Shown here: positions 26,021-34,636 of the stretch, one piece after another
Numbering within the stretch: the first letter of the stretch is position 1
How the letters are laid out: every line of letters starts with the position of its first letter
NCBI GenBank assembly: GCA_965267405.1
Contig: OZ253954.1
Location: 620,001-684,000, forward strand
Source of the DNA: JAPPOI01 sp028818055
GTDB lineage: Bacteria > Pseudomonadota > Alphaproteobacteria > Rhodobacterales > Rhodobacteraceae
Direction: 5' to 3'
Length of the DNA stretch: 64,000 nucleotides
Notes under the pieces: model-generated
Databases searched by the model: none
Told to the model about the DNA's origin: nothing
What the model saw: only the letters and a program-made list of their open reading frames with translations
Made by a program: the position numbers and the translations under genes

Positions 26021-26075
26021 TGCGCGTCGACAAGTCTCGCGCGACGTTTCGGTATCTAAGCGAACAGGAGCCGAA

Positions 26076-26483
26076 ATGTATAAGCATCTACTTATCCCAA
26101 TATCCTTCGACGAAAGCCGCGACGTTGCGCAAGCGATAGCTGCGGCAAAAATCCTAGCGGACGATGGAGCCAAATTCTCGTTCATCCACGTCATCGATCC
26201 AATTCCCGGTTACGTGACGGAATACATTCCGCCGGAAATGTTGATCCAACGGACCGATAAGGCAAAGCAGTTGCTGCATGATGCCGCCAAAGACGTGGAC
26301 AATGCTCAAACAGTCCTGCTTGAAGGCGCGACTGGGCGGATGTTGACCGATTGGGCCGCCGATAATGAGGTCGATTGCATCGTCATCGCCTCGCATCACC
26401 CGGCTATGTCCGACATCATCCTCGGTTCAACCGCCGCGTGGGTCGTGCGCCATGCCGGCTGTGCCGTTCATGTGATCCGCTGA
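26076..26483 (+). CDS. Universal stress protein family protein
   Basis: A 135-residue single UspA domain. It begins MYKHLLIPISFDES, has FIHVIDPIPGY, and ends VIASHHPAMSDIILGSTA..VVRHAGCAVHVIR. The last part resembles the UspA nucleotide-binding signature but without its full glycine pattern. AGGAG precedes the ATG. The FNR box implies low-oxygen induction; the same gene order with fnrL and ccoN is common in Rhodobacteraceae. Confidence 0.9.
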   Translation: MYKHLLIPISFDESRDVAQAIAAAKILADDGAKFSFIHVIDPIPGYVTEYIPPEMLIQRTDKAKQLLHDAAKDVDNAQTVLLEGATGRMLTDWAADNEVDCIVIASHHPAMSDIILGSTAAWVVRHAGCAVHVIR

Positions 26484-26490
26484 TCATCAG

Positions 26491-26504
26491 TTGATCTAAA
26501 TCAA
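26491..26504. promoter_or_regulatory. FNR box upstream of ccoN
   Basis: TTGATCTAAATCAA is a perfect FNR box, 78 nt before the chosen ccoN start and immediately after the uspA stop. FnrL activation of ccoNOQP is inferred. Confidence 0.92.
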
Positions 26505-26582
26505 AGCGCGCACTCGGCACCTTCCTTACTTCGATTCTGCGAACGGGTCGGCGCATGCGTGCGCGCAATTCAGGAAAATAAT

Positions 26583-28181
26583 ATGTGGGACATTACCAAG
26601 CTCATCCTTCTAGGGTTGATCGCACTTATTGCGGCCATCGCCGCAAACTGGGGCCACGACCTGGCATATAAGGTCCACGCCGTAATCATCATGCTTGTTG
26701 CTGGCGGGCTCTTCATTTGGCAACTGCGCCAAACAGATGAGACCAAACCGACGGTCGACACATCCGGCTACATGGACGGAGTTGTCCGTGCCGGTGTAAT
26801 TGCGACGGCTTTCTGGGGCATTGCCGGATTTCTCGTTGGCGTGGTGATTGCATTCCAATTGGCCTTCCCCGCTTTGAACTTCGATTGGGGTCAGCCATAC
26901 ACGAACTTCGGTCGACTTCGTCCGTTGCACACAAGCGCCGTGATCTTTGCCTTTGGCGGAAACGCTTTGGTGATGTCTTCTTTCTACATCGTTCAGCGCA
27001 CTTGCGGCGCCCGGCTCTGGGGCGGAAACCTCGCGTGGTTCGTTTTCTGGGGCTACAACTTGTTCATTGTTTTGGCTGCGACCGGCTACTTGCTTGGCGC
27101 AACCCAATCCAAGGAATACGCCGAACCTGAATGGTACGTTGATATCTGGCTGACGATCGTCTGGGTTGCCTTCCTGGCCGTTTACATGGGCACGATATTC
27201 AACAGAAAAGAGCGGCATATTTACGTCGCCAACTGGTTTCTGCTGAGCTTCATCATCACCGTGGCGATGCTGCATATCGTCAACAACCTGTCGATTCCGG
27301 TCTCGATCTGGGGCTCTAAGTCGGTTCAGGTATTCTCAGGTGTTCAAGACGCGATGACGCAATGGTGGTACGCCCACAATGCCGTCGGATTTTTCCTGAC
27401 TGCCGGCTTTCTGGGGATGATGTACTACTTCGTGCCGAAGCAAGCTGGACGTCCCGTCTACAGCTACAAGCTAAGTATCATTCACTTCTGGGCCTTGATC
27501 TTCCTGTATATCTGGGCCGGTCCTCACCACCTTCACTATACTGCCCTCCCTGATTGGGCGTCCACGCTAGGGATGGTCTTCTCGGTCATCCTGTGGATGC
27601 CCAGCTGGGGCGGTATGATAAACGGTCTGATGACGCTGAATGGCGCTTGGGACAAAATCCGTACTGACCCAATCATCAGAATGATGGTCATCAGCCTTGC
27701 TTTCTACGGCATGTCGACTTTCGAGGGTCCGATGATGTCGATCAAGGCAGTCAATTCGCTCAGCCACTATACCGACTGGACGATTGGACACGTTCATTCT
27801 GGCGCACTTGGTTGGAATGGAATGATCACTTTCGCCGCGTTGTACTTCCTTGCGCCGCGCCTTTGGGGACGCGACAAGATGTACTCGATGGACGCGATCA
27901 ACTGGCACTTCTGGCTCGCGACGATCGGTATCGTACTTTACGCCGCCTCCATGTGGGTCACCGGTATCATGGAAGGCCTGATGTGGCGCGAAGTCGACGC
28001 ACAAGGCTTCTTGGTCAACAGCTTCGCAGACACCGTGAGCGCCAAGTTCCCAATGTATCTGGTTCGTGGACTGGGCGGGGTTCTGTATCTGACCGGCGCT
28101 TTGATCATGGTCTGGAACCTCTGGATGACCATCCGTGGCGGTCAGCGCGTGACAGCGGCCGTCGGCGTACCGGCTGAATAA
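26583..28181 (+). CDS. ccoN: Cytochrome c oxidase cbb3-type, subunit I (CcoN)
   Basis: A 532-residue catalytic subunit of the high-affinity cbb3 oxidase with about 12 helices. Heme/copper ligand histidines are visible in RPLHTSAVIFAFGGNA, WYAHNAVGFFLTAGF, GPHHLHYTALPDW and WTIGHVHSGALGWN. Start MWDITKL (26583) is preferred to the TTG-type start at 26559 because AGGA precedes it at a suitable distance and the upstream octapeptide is not family-like. It reduces oxygen with electrons from CcoO/CcoP and pumps protons. Confidence 0.97.
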   Translation: MWDITKLILLGLIALIAAIAANWGHDLAYKVHAVIIMLVAGGLFIWQLRQTDETKPTVDTSGYMDGVVRAGVIATAFWGIAGFLVGVVIAFQLAFPALNFDWGQPYTNFGRLRPLHTSAVIFAFGGNALVMSSFYIVQRTCGARLWGGNLAWFVFWGYNLFIVLAATGYLLGATQSKEYAEPEWYVDIWLTIVWVAFLAVYMGTIFNRKERHIYVANWFLLSFIITVAMLHIVNNLSIPVSIWGSKSVQVFSGVQDAMTQWWYAHNAVGFFLTAGFLGMMYYFVPKQAGRPVYSYKLSIIHFWALIFLYIWAGPHHLHYTALPDWASTLGMVFSVILWMPSWGGMINGLMTLNGAWDKIRTDPIIRMMVISLAFYGMSTFEGPMMSIKAVNSLSHYTDWTIGHVHSGALGWNGMITFAALYFLAPRLWGRDKMYSMDAINWHFWLATIGIVLYAASMWVTGIMEGLMWREVDAQGFLVNSFADTVSAKFPMYLVRGLGGVLYLTGALIMVWNLWMTIRGGQRVTAAVGVPAE

Positions 28182-28192
28182 GGAGAACTGCA

Positions 28193-28918
28193 ATGGATAT
28201 TATCAAAAAGCACGCGGTTCTTGAGAAAAGCCCGACACTGCTGTTCATCTTCTCGCTACTAGTGGTGACGGTCGGCGGTATCGTGGAAATCGCGCCCCTC
28301 TTTTACCTCGAAAACACAATCGAGGATGTGGACGGGATGCGACCCTATTCGCCGCTCGAGTTGGCCGGACGGGACATCTATGTCCGCGAAGGCTGCTACG
28401 TTTGCCACAGCCAGATGATCCGGCCCATGCGGGACGAAGTGGAACGCTATGGTCATTACTCTCTGGCTGCGGAATCCAAGTACGATCATCCCTTCCAATG
28501 GGGCTCGAAGCGTACAGGACCGGACTTGGCACGCGTTGGCGGACGTTATTCGAATTCCTGGCACGTCGATCACTTTCTGGATCCGCAATCCGTGGTTCCA
28601 GAGAGTGTGATGCCTAAATACGCTTTCCTTGCTGAAACCCGTTTGGACACTTCTCAAATCGAAGCTCTGCTGAAGACGCATCGCTTTGTTGGGGTTCCCT
28701 ACACCGACGAAATGATCGAAGCGGCCGCCGCAGATGTCCGTGTCCAAGCAGATCCAGATGGAGATTGGGACGCCTTGGTCGAACGATACCCGGGCGCGGT
28801 TGTTGCCAACTTCGATGACCAGCCGGAGCTTACCGAAATGGATGCGATCATCGCGTACATGCAGATGCTTGGAACGCTTGTCGACTTTTCAACCTTCACT
28901 CCAGACCCGACGCGATAG
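28193..28918 (+). CDS. ccoO: cbb3 oxidase subunit II, membrane-anchored cytochrome c (CcoO)
   Basis: A 241-residue subunit with one N-terminal anchor helix (LLFIFSLLVVTVGGIVEIAP) and a single heme c motif, GCYVCHSQMIRP (CxxCH), near residue 66. The axial Met is likely in VVPESVMPKYAFL. AAGGAG precedes the ATG. It lies 11 nt downstream of ccoN and passes electrons from CcoP to CcoN. Confidence 0.97.
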   Translation: MDIIKKHAVLEKSPTLLFIFSLLVVTVGGIVEIAPLFYLENTIEDVDGMRPYSPLELAGRDIYVREGCYVCHSQMIRPMRDEVERYGHYSLAAESKYDHPFQWGSKRTGPDLARVGGRYSNSWHVDHFLDPQSVVPESVMPKYAFLAETRLDTSQIEALLKTHRFVGVPYTDEMIEAAAADVRVQADPDGDWDALVERYPGAVVANFDDQPELTEMDAIIAYMQMLGTLVDFSTFTPDPTR

Positions 28919-28929
28919 GAGGGACAATC

Positions 28930-29163
28930 ATGGAAACCTATTCCTTCCTGCGAGAGTTGGCCGACAGCTGGGTTTTGCTTGCTCTGACACTCTTTTATCT
29001 CGGTGCAATCGTCTGGGCGTTTCGGCCAGGCTCCAAGGCGACCCACGACTATATCGCCAACATCCCCTTGCGCGAAGACGACGATGACAAGCCCTGCGAC
29101 GGGTCTTGCAAAGACTGTCCTTCGAAATCCATCGCCAATCTAACCTTCGAAGAGGTGAACTGA
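28930..29163 (+). CDS. ccoQ: cbb3 oxidase small subunit (CcoQ) with cysteine-bearing tail
   Basis: A 77-residue subunit. One transmembrane helix (WVLLALTLFYLGAIVWAF) is followed by the typical RPGSK-type basic end. The cytoplasmic tail contains an acidic run and CDGSCKDCPSKS, three Cys spaced C-x3-C-x2-C that I do not associate with canonical CcoQ. AGGAGG precedes the ATG, and the stop overlaps the ccoP start (TGATG). It stabilises the cbb3 complex; the Cys tail may bind a metal (inference). Confidence 0.92.
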   Translation: METYSFLRELADSWVLLALTLFYLGAIVWAFRPGSKATHDYIANIPLREDDDDKPCDGSCKDCPSKSIANLTFEEVN

Positions 29164-30029
29164 TGTCCGATCCAAACACTCATGATCCGGTCACCGGCAC
29201 CGAAACAACTGGACACGACTGGGACGGTATACGGGAATTGAACAATCCCCTGCCCCGTTGGTGGCTATGGACGTTTTACATCACCATCATCTGGGGCATC
29301 GGCTACACCATCGCCTACCCGGCATGGCCATTGATTGACCGGGCGACCGGTGGTCTCTTGGGCTACACACAACGCGCGGAAGTGGCTGAAGACATTGCAT
29401 CATTTGAGGCGATGAACGCAGAAGTCTCCGCGCGTCTTGCAGCCGCGGATCTGGCCACTCTTCCGATTGATGATCCGGCTTATCGTTATGGCGTGGCAGG
29501 CGGTGCGGCGGTGTTCCGCGCACATTGTTCCCAGTGTCATGGCGCCGGCGCGGCAGGAGCCAAAGGCTACCCTAACCTACTGGACGACGCATGGCTTTGG
29601 GGCGGCACTTTGGAGGCGATCGAGTACACGGTTCGCCACGGCATTCGAAACGAAACCGACGCCGACTCCCGTTGGACCGAGATGCCGGCGTTTGGAGATA
29701 TCCTTACGGACGAAGAGATTGCCGCCACAACCGAATATGTGCTGGCACTGTCTGGCCAAGAAAACGACGGCACGCTTGCAGCTCCCGGCGAAGCACTTTT
29801 CGCGGACAACTGTGCTTCTTGCCACGGAGACGCTGGCCTAGGTGATCCCGAGCTGGGCGCTCCAAATCTCAGCGACGCGATTTGGCTTTATGGCGGAGAT
29901 CGCGATGACGTTGCCCATTCTATCGAGAATGCCCGTTTCGGCGTGATGCCTCCTTGGGGTGATCGTCTTTCTGAAGACGATATCAAGGCGGTCACTTTGT
30001 ACGTCCACCAGCTTGGCGGAGGCGAGTAG
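29163..30029 (+). CDS. ccoP: cbb3 oxidase subunit III, diheme cytochrome c (CcoP)
   Basis: A 288-residue subunit. The N-terminal segment has the CcoP motif WDGIRELNNPLPRWWLW and one anchor helix (WWLWTFYITIIWGIGYTIAY). Two heme c motifs follow: CSQCHGAG (near residue 122) and CASCHGDAG (near 220), each with downstream Met ligands (EMPAFGD; GVMPPWGD). The start at 29163 overlaps the ccoQ stop by one base. It is the electron entry subunit, followed by a strong terminator. Confidence 0.96.
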   Translation: MSDPNTHDPVTGTETTGHDWDGIRELNNPLPRWWLWTFYITIIWGIGYTIAYPAWPLIDRATGGLLGYTQRAEVAEDIASFEAMNAEVSARLAAADLATLPIDDPAYRYGVAGGAAVFRAHCSQCHGAGAAGAKGYPNLLDDAWLWGGTLEAIEYTVRHGIRNETDADSRWTEMPAFGDILTDEEIAATTEYVLALSGQENDGTLAAPGEALFADNCASCHGDAGLGDPELGAPNLSDAIWLYGGDRDDVAHSIENARFGVMPPWGDRLSEDDIKAVTLYVHQLGGGE

Positions 30030-30053
30030 AAGCCAAATGCTCGCGCCCGTCAT

Positions 30054-30109
30054 GCCCCGGCCCAGGACCCTGTTCGCAAACTCGTCAGTGGGCCGGGGCG
30101 CAGTTTTTT
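30054..30109 (+). terminator. Terminator after ccoNOQP
   Basis: A perfect 11-bp stem, GCCCCGGCCCA (30054-30064) with TGGGCCGGGGC (30089-30099), has a 24-nt loop and is followed after GCAG by T6 (30104-30109). The loop is longer than usual but the stem and T-run are strong. Confidence 0.8.
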
Positions 30110-30116
30110 ATCTGGG

Positions 30117-30130
30117 TTGATCCAGATCAA
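30117..30130. promoter_or_regulatory. FNR box upstream of ccoG
   Basis: TTGATCCAGATCAA is a perfect TTGAT-N4-ATCAA box, 56 nt before the ccoG start and directly after the ccoP terminator. It gives the ccoGHIS assembly operon its own oxygen control. Confidence 0.9.
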
Positions 30131-30186
30131 GGTTGGAAAATGTGCGCCAACTAGGTTGGCATTGCGAACAGACAAAGGTCCGAGTG

Positions 30187-31731
30187 ATGAGCGAGTCAGA
30201 ACAGACAAGCCTTTATGCCGCGCGCGAGCCGATTTTCCCAAAGCGCGTCAGCGGAACATTCCGCACGCTTAAGTGGCAGATCATGATCGTGACGCTGGGG
30301 ATCTACTACATTACCCCGTGGCTGCGTTGGGATCGCGGACCAAATCTTCCTGATCAAGCGGTGCTGGTCGATCTGGCCGGACGCCGCTTCTATTTCTTTT
30401 GGATCGAGATTTGGCCCCACGAGTTCTACTTTGTGGCCGGGCTTCTCATAATGGCGGGGCTAGGGCTCTTCTTGATGACCTCGGCAATGGGGCGTGTTTG
30501 GTGCGGATACAGCTGCCCGCAAACGGTTTGGACCGACCTGTTCCTCCTTGTCGAGCGGTGGATTGAAGGTGACCGCAATGCGCAACTGAGGCTTTGGCGT
30601 GGGAAATGGACTGCGCGCAAAATACGTCTGCGCGTATCTAAATGGCTGGTTTGGCTTGTCATTTCGATCCTTACCGGAGGCGCGTGGGTTTTCTATTTCG
30701 CTGACGCTCCCACCTTGTTGCTCGATTTAGCGACGCTTCAGGCAGCGCCAATCGCCTATCTGACAATCGCTGTTTTGACCGCCACGACCTTCATCTTCGG
30801 TGGTTTCATGCGTGAACAAGTGTGTATCTACATGTGTCCTTGGCCACGCATTCAGGCCGCAATGATGGACCAAGATACCCTGACGGTGGCCTACCGCGAG
30901 TGGCGCGGAGAACCCCGCGGCAAAGGTAAACGTCGACGCGCTGCTGCCGCCGAAGCCGCAGAGGCATCAGCACAGGCGACAGGTCCGCTGCTGGGGGGTA
31001 AGTCGCCAGCCATTCCAATGCCCGGAATGCCCAGCGGTGTCGGTGGACCGGTTGCCCACACCGAAGCGTATGGCGACTGCATCGATTGCAATGCATGCGT
31101 CAACGTCTGCCCGGTGGGCATCGACATTCGTGATGGTCAGCAAATGGCTTGTATAACCTGCGCGCTTTGCATCGACGCGTGTGACGATGTGATGGAAAAG
31201 ATCGGTAAACCCAAAGGGCTGGTCGCTTATCTTGCACTAAGCGATGAGGCGAATGAACGCGCCGGCGGGTCCCCGCGTCCGGTTTGGCAACACATCTTCC
31301 GCACTCGCACACTTATCTACACCGCACTCTGGTCGATTTTTGGTCTTTTGCTGGTTTATGGATTGTTCATTCGCCCGGAAATCGACTTCACTGTCGCGCC
31401 GGAACGGAACCCGCAATTCGTCACATTGTCAGATGGCTCGATCAGAAACGCCTATGACATTCGACTAAGGAACAAGCACGGCGAGGAAAGACCGTTCCGC
31501 GTTCACGTGTCGGGTGACATTGCGCTTCACATCGAGCTTGAGGGCACGATCTACGACCAGGTTTCTGTTCCTGCAGACAACACAGCGCTTCAACGTGTGT
31601 ATGTCACCGCTCCGCGTAGCAGTGAACCAGCTGACGCCGAGCGAACCGAGGTGCGCTTCTGGATCGAAGACCTGGTGTCTGGCGAGCGCGCCTATCAAAA
31701 CAGCATCTTCAATGGACGAGGCATTCAATGA
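30187..31731 (+). CDS. ccoG: cbb3 oxidase assembly/copper-reduction iron-sulfur protein (CcoG)
   Basis: A 514-residue membrane protein with about five helices (IMIVTLGIYYITPWL; FVAGLLIMAGLGLFLM; WLVWLVISILTGGAWVF). Two [4Fe-4S] ferredoxin motifs are visible: CIDCNACVNVCPVGID and CITCALCIDACDDVM. A C-terminal immunoglobulin-like domain follows (FRVHVSGDIALHIELEG). A basic, Ala/Gly-rich stretch of about 50 residues (KGKRRRAAAAEAAEAS onward) precedes the ferredoxin domain. Start MSESEQTSLY at 30187. CcoG is implicated in Cu(II) reduction for cbb3 assembly. Confidence 0.95.
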   Translation: MSESEQTSLYAAREPIFPKRVSGTFRTLKWQIMIVTLGIYYITPWLRWDRGPNLPDQAVLVDLAGRRFYFFWIEIWPHEFYFVAGLLIMAGLGLFLMTSAMGRVWCGYSCPQTVWTDLFLLVERWIEGDRNAQLRLWRGKWTARKIRLRVSKWLVWLVISILTGGAWVFYFADAPTLLLDLATLQAAPIAYLTIAVLTATTFIFGGFMREQVCIYMCPWPRIQAAMMDQDTLTVAYREWRGEPRGKGKRRRAAAAEAAEASAQATGPLLGGKSPAIPMPGMPSGVGGPVAHTEAYGDCIDCNACVNVCPVGIDIRDGQQMACITCALCIDACDDVMEKIGKPKGLVAYLALSDEANERAGGSPRPVWQHIFRTRTLIYTALWSIFGLLLVYGLFIRPEIDFTVAPERNPQFVTLSDGSIRNAYDIRLRNKHGEERPFRVHVSGDIALHIELEGTIYDQVSVPADNTALQRVYVTAPRSSEPADAERTEVRFWIEDLVSGERAYQNSIFNGRGIQ

Positions 31732-32186
31732 CCGAACGAAAACTAAATGGCTATCACGTTCTGCTCATCTTTGGTGGTGCCTTTTCGATCATCATTTCCG
31801 TCAACATGCTTTTGGCGGTGTCCGCAGTAAAAACATTTCCCGGTTTGGAAGTGCGCAATTCCTATGTTGCCAGCCAGTCTTTTGATCGAGACCGGATCGC
31901 GCAGGATGCCCTGAATTGGACCGTAAGCACCAAGATTGTCGATGATGGGATTATTCTGCGGGTCGAGGATGAAAATGGCCCGGTCGATCCGGAGATTCAG
32001 AAAGCAACGTTGGGTCGCGCCACGCATGTTGGCGAAGACCAAGAGCTGACATTTGTCTTCGATGGAAATGCTCTTGTTGCGCCGATCGAAAAACTCGGTG
32101 CTGGAAACTGGAACCTGCGTCTCGTTGCGATCGCTGCAGACGGTACGAAGTTTCAGCGACGCATTGTACTGAGAGCCGCAAAATGA
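31728..32186 (+). CDS. ccoH: FixH/CcoH family cbb3 assembly protein
   Basis: A 152-residue protein with a single N-terminal helix (VLLIFGGAFSIIISVNMLLAVSAV). An extracytoplasmic domain with the FixH pattern follows (FPGLEVRNSYVASQSFDRDR; NWNLRLVAIAADGTKFQRR). It overlaps ccoG and ccoI by 4 nt on each side (ATGA). It is required for cbb3 assembly or stability in related bacteria. Confidence 0.93.
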   Translation: MTERKLNGYHVLLIFGGAFSIIISVNMLLAVSAVKTFPGLEVRNSYVASQSFDRDRIAQDALNWTVSTKIVDDGIILRVEDENGPVDPEIQKATLGRATHVGEDQELTFVFDGNALVAPIEKLGAGNWNLRLVAIAADGTKFQRRIVLRAAK

Positions 32187-34303
32187 GTGTTACCGCCTGC
32201 CCCGGATGTGCATCGAGCGAACTCGCTGTCGAATCTGGGCGGGCAGCCGTCGGTATGCCGACACACCATCTGGTTCTTCCAGGAATTCATTGTGGCGCTT
32301 GCATCCGGGGGGTTGAAACCACCCTAAACGCCCGACCGGATATTTCAGACGCACGCGTGAACCTGACCCGAAAGCGCGTATCCGTCACGTCAAAACCGGG
32401 CGCTGATCCTACTCCCTGGATCGAAGACCTTGCCCGCGCTGGATACGAAGCGCATGAGGCAAAAGAGTCCGAGATCAGGTCCTCGGACGATATGTTGCTG
32501 CACCTCGGCATCGCCGGCTTTGCGATGATGAACGTCATGCTTCTTTCAGTGGCCGTCTGGTCAGGAGCTGCAGATTCTACGCGTGACTTTTTGCATTGGG
32601 TCAGTGCAGCAATTGCGCTTCCAGCTACCGCCTTTGCCGCTCAACCGTTTTTTAAGAATGCTTTGGCAGCGTTACGCGTCGGTCGGTTGAACATGGATGT
32701 TCCGATCTCGCTTGCGATTGTTCTTGCGTGCGGCATGTCGCTTTACGAAGTAGCCATAGGTGGCGAGCACGCGTGGTTTGACGCTGCACTTGCACTCACA
32801 TTCTTCCTTCTTGCAGGGCGGGTTTTGGACCAGAGGCTGCGCCGTGCCGCCAGATCCGCAGCGGAGAATTTGGCAGCGCTCGAACCAACTCGGGTCCTTC
32901 GCATTGAAAACGGTGAGCGCATCAGTCGTCCAATCACGGAAATCGATGTTGGCGACAGGATCTGGCTTGCTGCTGGTGCGCGGGTTCCTGTTGACGCGAC
33001 ATTGATCAGTGGCACCGCCGAGATTGATCGAAGCGCCCTGACCGGCGAGAGCGATGCAATTTCAGTTTCCAGGGATGCGACAGTTCATGCAGGCGACATC
33101 GCAATAACTGGACCGGTGGAAATTCTGGCAACAGCCGTTGGCGAAGACACCACGCTGCGCCGTTTGACTCAATTGGTATCGACAGCAGAGAACGCCCGGG
33201 GACGCTATCACGGCCTCGCTGACCGCGCGGCCGCAATCTATACACCGGCAGTCCACATCATCTCTGCCGCTGCATTTCTGGGATGGCTTATTGCCACTGG
33301 AGACGTGCGACTGGCTCTGAATGTAGCAGTCGCAACGTTAATCATCACGTGCCCCTGCGCCTTAGGTTTGGCAGTTCCCGCGGTGGCCGTCGCGGCGACG
33401 TCACGGCTATATCAAGAGGGCGTGCTGGTTAAGTCGGACACCGGACTTGAACGGCTGGCAGAATCGGATTTGGTAGTCTTTGACAAAACCGGCACGCTGA
33501 CGAAACGGACTCTTACAATCCCAAGCGATGTCGAACTTCCTCACCGGCAGGTGCTTCGCGCCCTGGCAGAGGCCTCGGACCATCCTTTGAGCCGCGAGCT
33601 GCGACAGACACTATCCGACACGGCACCGGTTCCCGTCACCGACGTGTCCGAGGAACCAGGCGTGGGCGTTTCGGCAATCTGGAATGGGCAGGCAGTCAGC
33701 ATCACTCGCGCTGCCGAGAATGGAAGACACACAGTATTTCGAATTGGCGAAACAGAGTTCGCCTTGGAGAGCGAGGAATCTCTGTTACCGAACGCCATCG
33801 AGGCAGTTAAGCGGCTAAACGCACTGGGACTTAAGACGGCCATGATGACGGGAGATGCACCAAGCCGCGCCGATGCCATCGCACGGCAGTTGGGCATCCA
33901 GGAAGTCTGGTCAGAAGTTTCACCTCATCAAAAACTGAAAATCGTGCACGATCTGAAAACCTCGGGTCACAAAGTTCTCATGGTTGGTGACGGATTGAAC
34001 GATACGGCTGCCATGACCGAAGCGAATGCATCGATTGCCCCCGGGTCGGCCCTGGAAGCCAGCAGAAATGCAGCTGACATGGTCGTTCTTTCGGAAGACC
34101 TGCGACATATTCCTTACGCAGTTGAAGTTGCCAGAACGGCGCGACGCCGCATCATTCAAAACTTCTCAATCGCAGCATTGTACAACTCGATCGCGGTTCC
34201 CATCGCTGTGCTTGGCTTTGCAACCCCGCTCGCCGCTGCGATTGCAATGTCCACAAGCTCGATCACGGTCATTCTCAACTCAATTCGAGGGTCTTTGAGA
34301 TGA
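32183..34303 (+). CDS. ccoI: Copper-translocating P-type ATPase (CcoI/FixI)
   Basis: A 706-residue P1B ATPase that supplies copper for cbb3 maturation. An N-terminal Cys-rich leader (CPGCASSE) is followed by a heavy-metal domain with GIHCGACIRGVE. Transmembrane CPC motif ITCPCALGLAVP, actuator TGESDAI, phosphorylation motif FDKTGTLTK, and MVGDGLNDTAAM are all present. The C-terminal helix pair is IALYNSIAVPIAVLGFA-like. It overlaps neighbours ccoH and ccoS by 4 nt on each side. Confidence 0.96.
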   Translation: MSVTACPGCASSELAVESGRAAVGMPTHHLVLPGIHCGACIRGVETTLNARPDISDARVNLTRKRVSVTSKPGADPTPWIEDLARAGYEAHEAKESEIRSSDDMLLHLGIAGFAMMNVMLLSVAVWSGAADSTRDFLHWVSAAIALPATAFAAQPFFKNALAALRVGRLNMDVPISLAIVLACGMSLYEVAIGGEHAWFDAALALTFFLLAGRVLDQRLRRAARSAAENLAALEPTRVLRIENGERISRPITEIDVGDRIWLAAGARVPVDATLISGTAEIDRSALTGESDAISVSRDATVHAGDIAITGPVEILATAVGEDTTLRRLTQLVSTAENARGRYHGLADRAAAIYTPAVHIISAAAFLGWLIATGDVRLALNVAVATLIITCPCALGLAVPAVAVAATSRLYQEGVLVKSDTGLERLAESDLVVFDKTGTLTKRTLTIPSDVELPHRQVLRALAEASDHPLSRELRQTLSDTAPVPVTDVSEEPGVGVSAIWNGQAVSITRAAENGRHTVFRIGETEFALESEESLLPNAIEAVKRLNALGLKTAMMTGDAPSRADAIARQLGIQEVWSEVSPHQKLKIVHDLKTSGHKVLMVGDGLNDTAAMTEANASIAPGSALEASRNAADMVVLSEDLRHIPYAVEVARTARRRIIQNFSIAALYNSIAVPIAVLGFATPLAAAIAMSTSSITVILNSIRGSLR

Positions 34304-34506
34304 ATATTTTAGTCGTCTTGGTGCCCAGCTCGGTGTTTTTGGGTCTGCTTGCTCTCTTTGCATTCATCTGGACAGTGCGCTCGCATCAATATGACGACCC
34401 CGAGGGCGCTGCTGAACGGGTACTGTTTACGGATGCAGATGAAGAAAACGGCCTGAACCAATCTGCTAGTTTAGAAAACGAAAACAATGAGATAAGCAGC
34501 CCTTGA
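34300..34506 (+). CDS. ccoS: cbb3 oxidase maturation protein CcoS
   Basis: A 68-residue protein with one helix (VLVPSSVFLGLLALFAFIW) and the CcoS motif TVRSHQYDDPEGAAERVLF. Its acidic tail is slightly longer than usual. It overlaps the ccoI stop by 4 nt. A weak stem, TTGAGC (34503-34508) with GCTCAA (34525-34530), follows the stop and may end the operon. Confidence 0.93.
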   Translation: MNILVVLVPSSVFLGLLALFAFIWTVRSHQYDDPEGAAERVLFTDADEENGLNQSASLENENNEISSP

Positions 34507-34607
34507 GCATTGCTTGAACCAAACGCTCAATTTGAAAATAGATCATTCGCGATTTGGAAACATTTCCAGCGTTTCGTCATAATTTCGCCTGAAACAAGCG
34601 ACAAAAC

Positions 34608-34628
34608 TCCTTGCAACGCATGCAAGGA
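34608..34628 (+). promoter_or_regulatory. Hairpin sequestering the ribosome-binding site of the GT2 gene
   Basis: TCCTTGCA (34608-34615) and TGCAAGGA (34621-34628) form a perfect 8-bp stem with the 5-nt loop ACGCA. The right arm contains AAGGA, the only plausible Shine-Dalgarno sequence for the ATG at 34637 (8-nt spacer), while the left arm contains the anti-Shine-Dalgarno-like TCCTT. The fold would block ribosome binding and may act as a translational switch or thermosensor. This is inference from structure only. Confidence 0.55.
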
Positions 34629-34636
34629 CCTCAACC

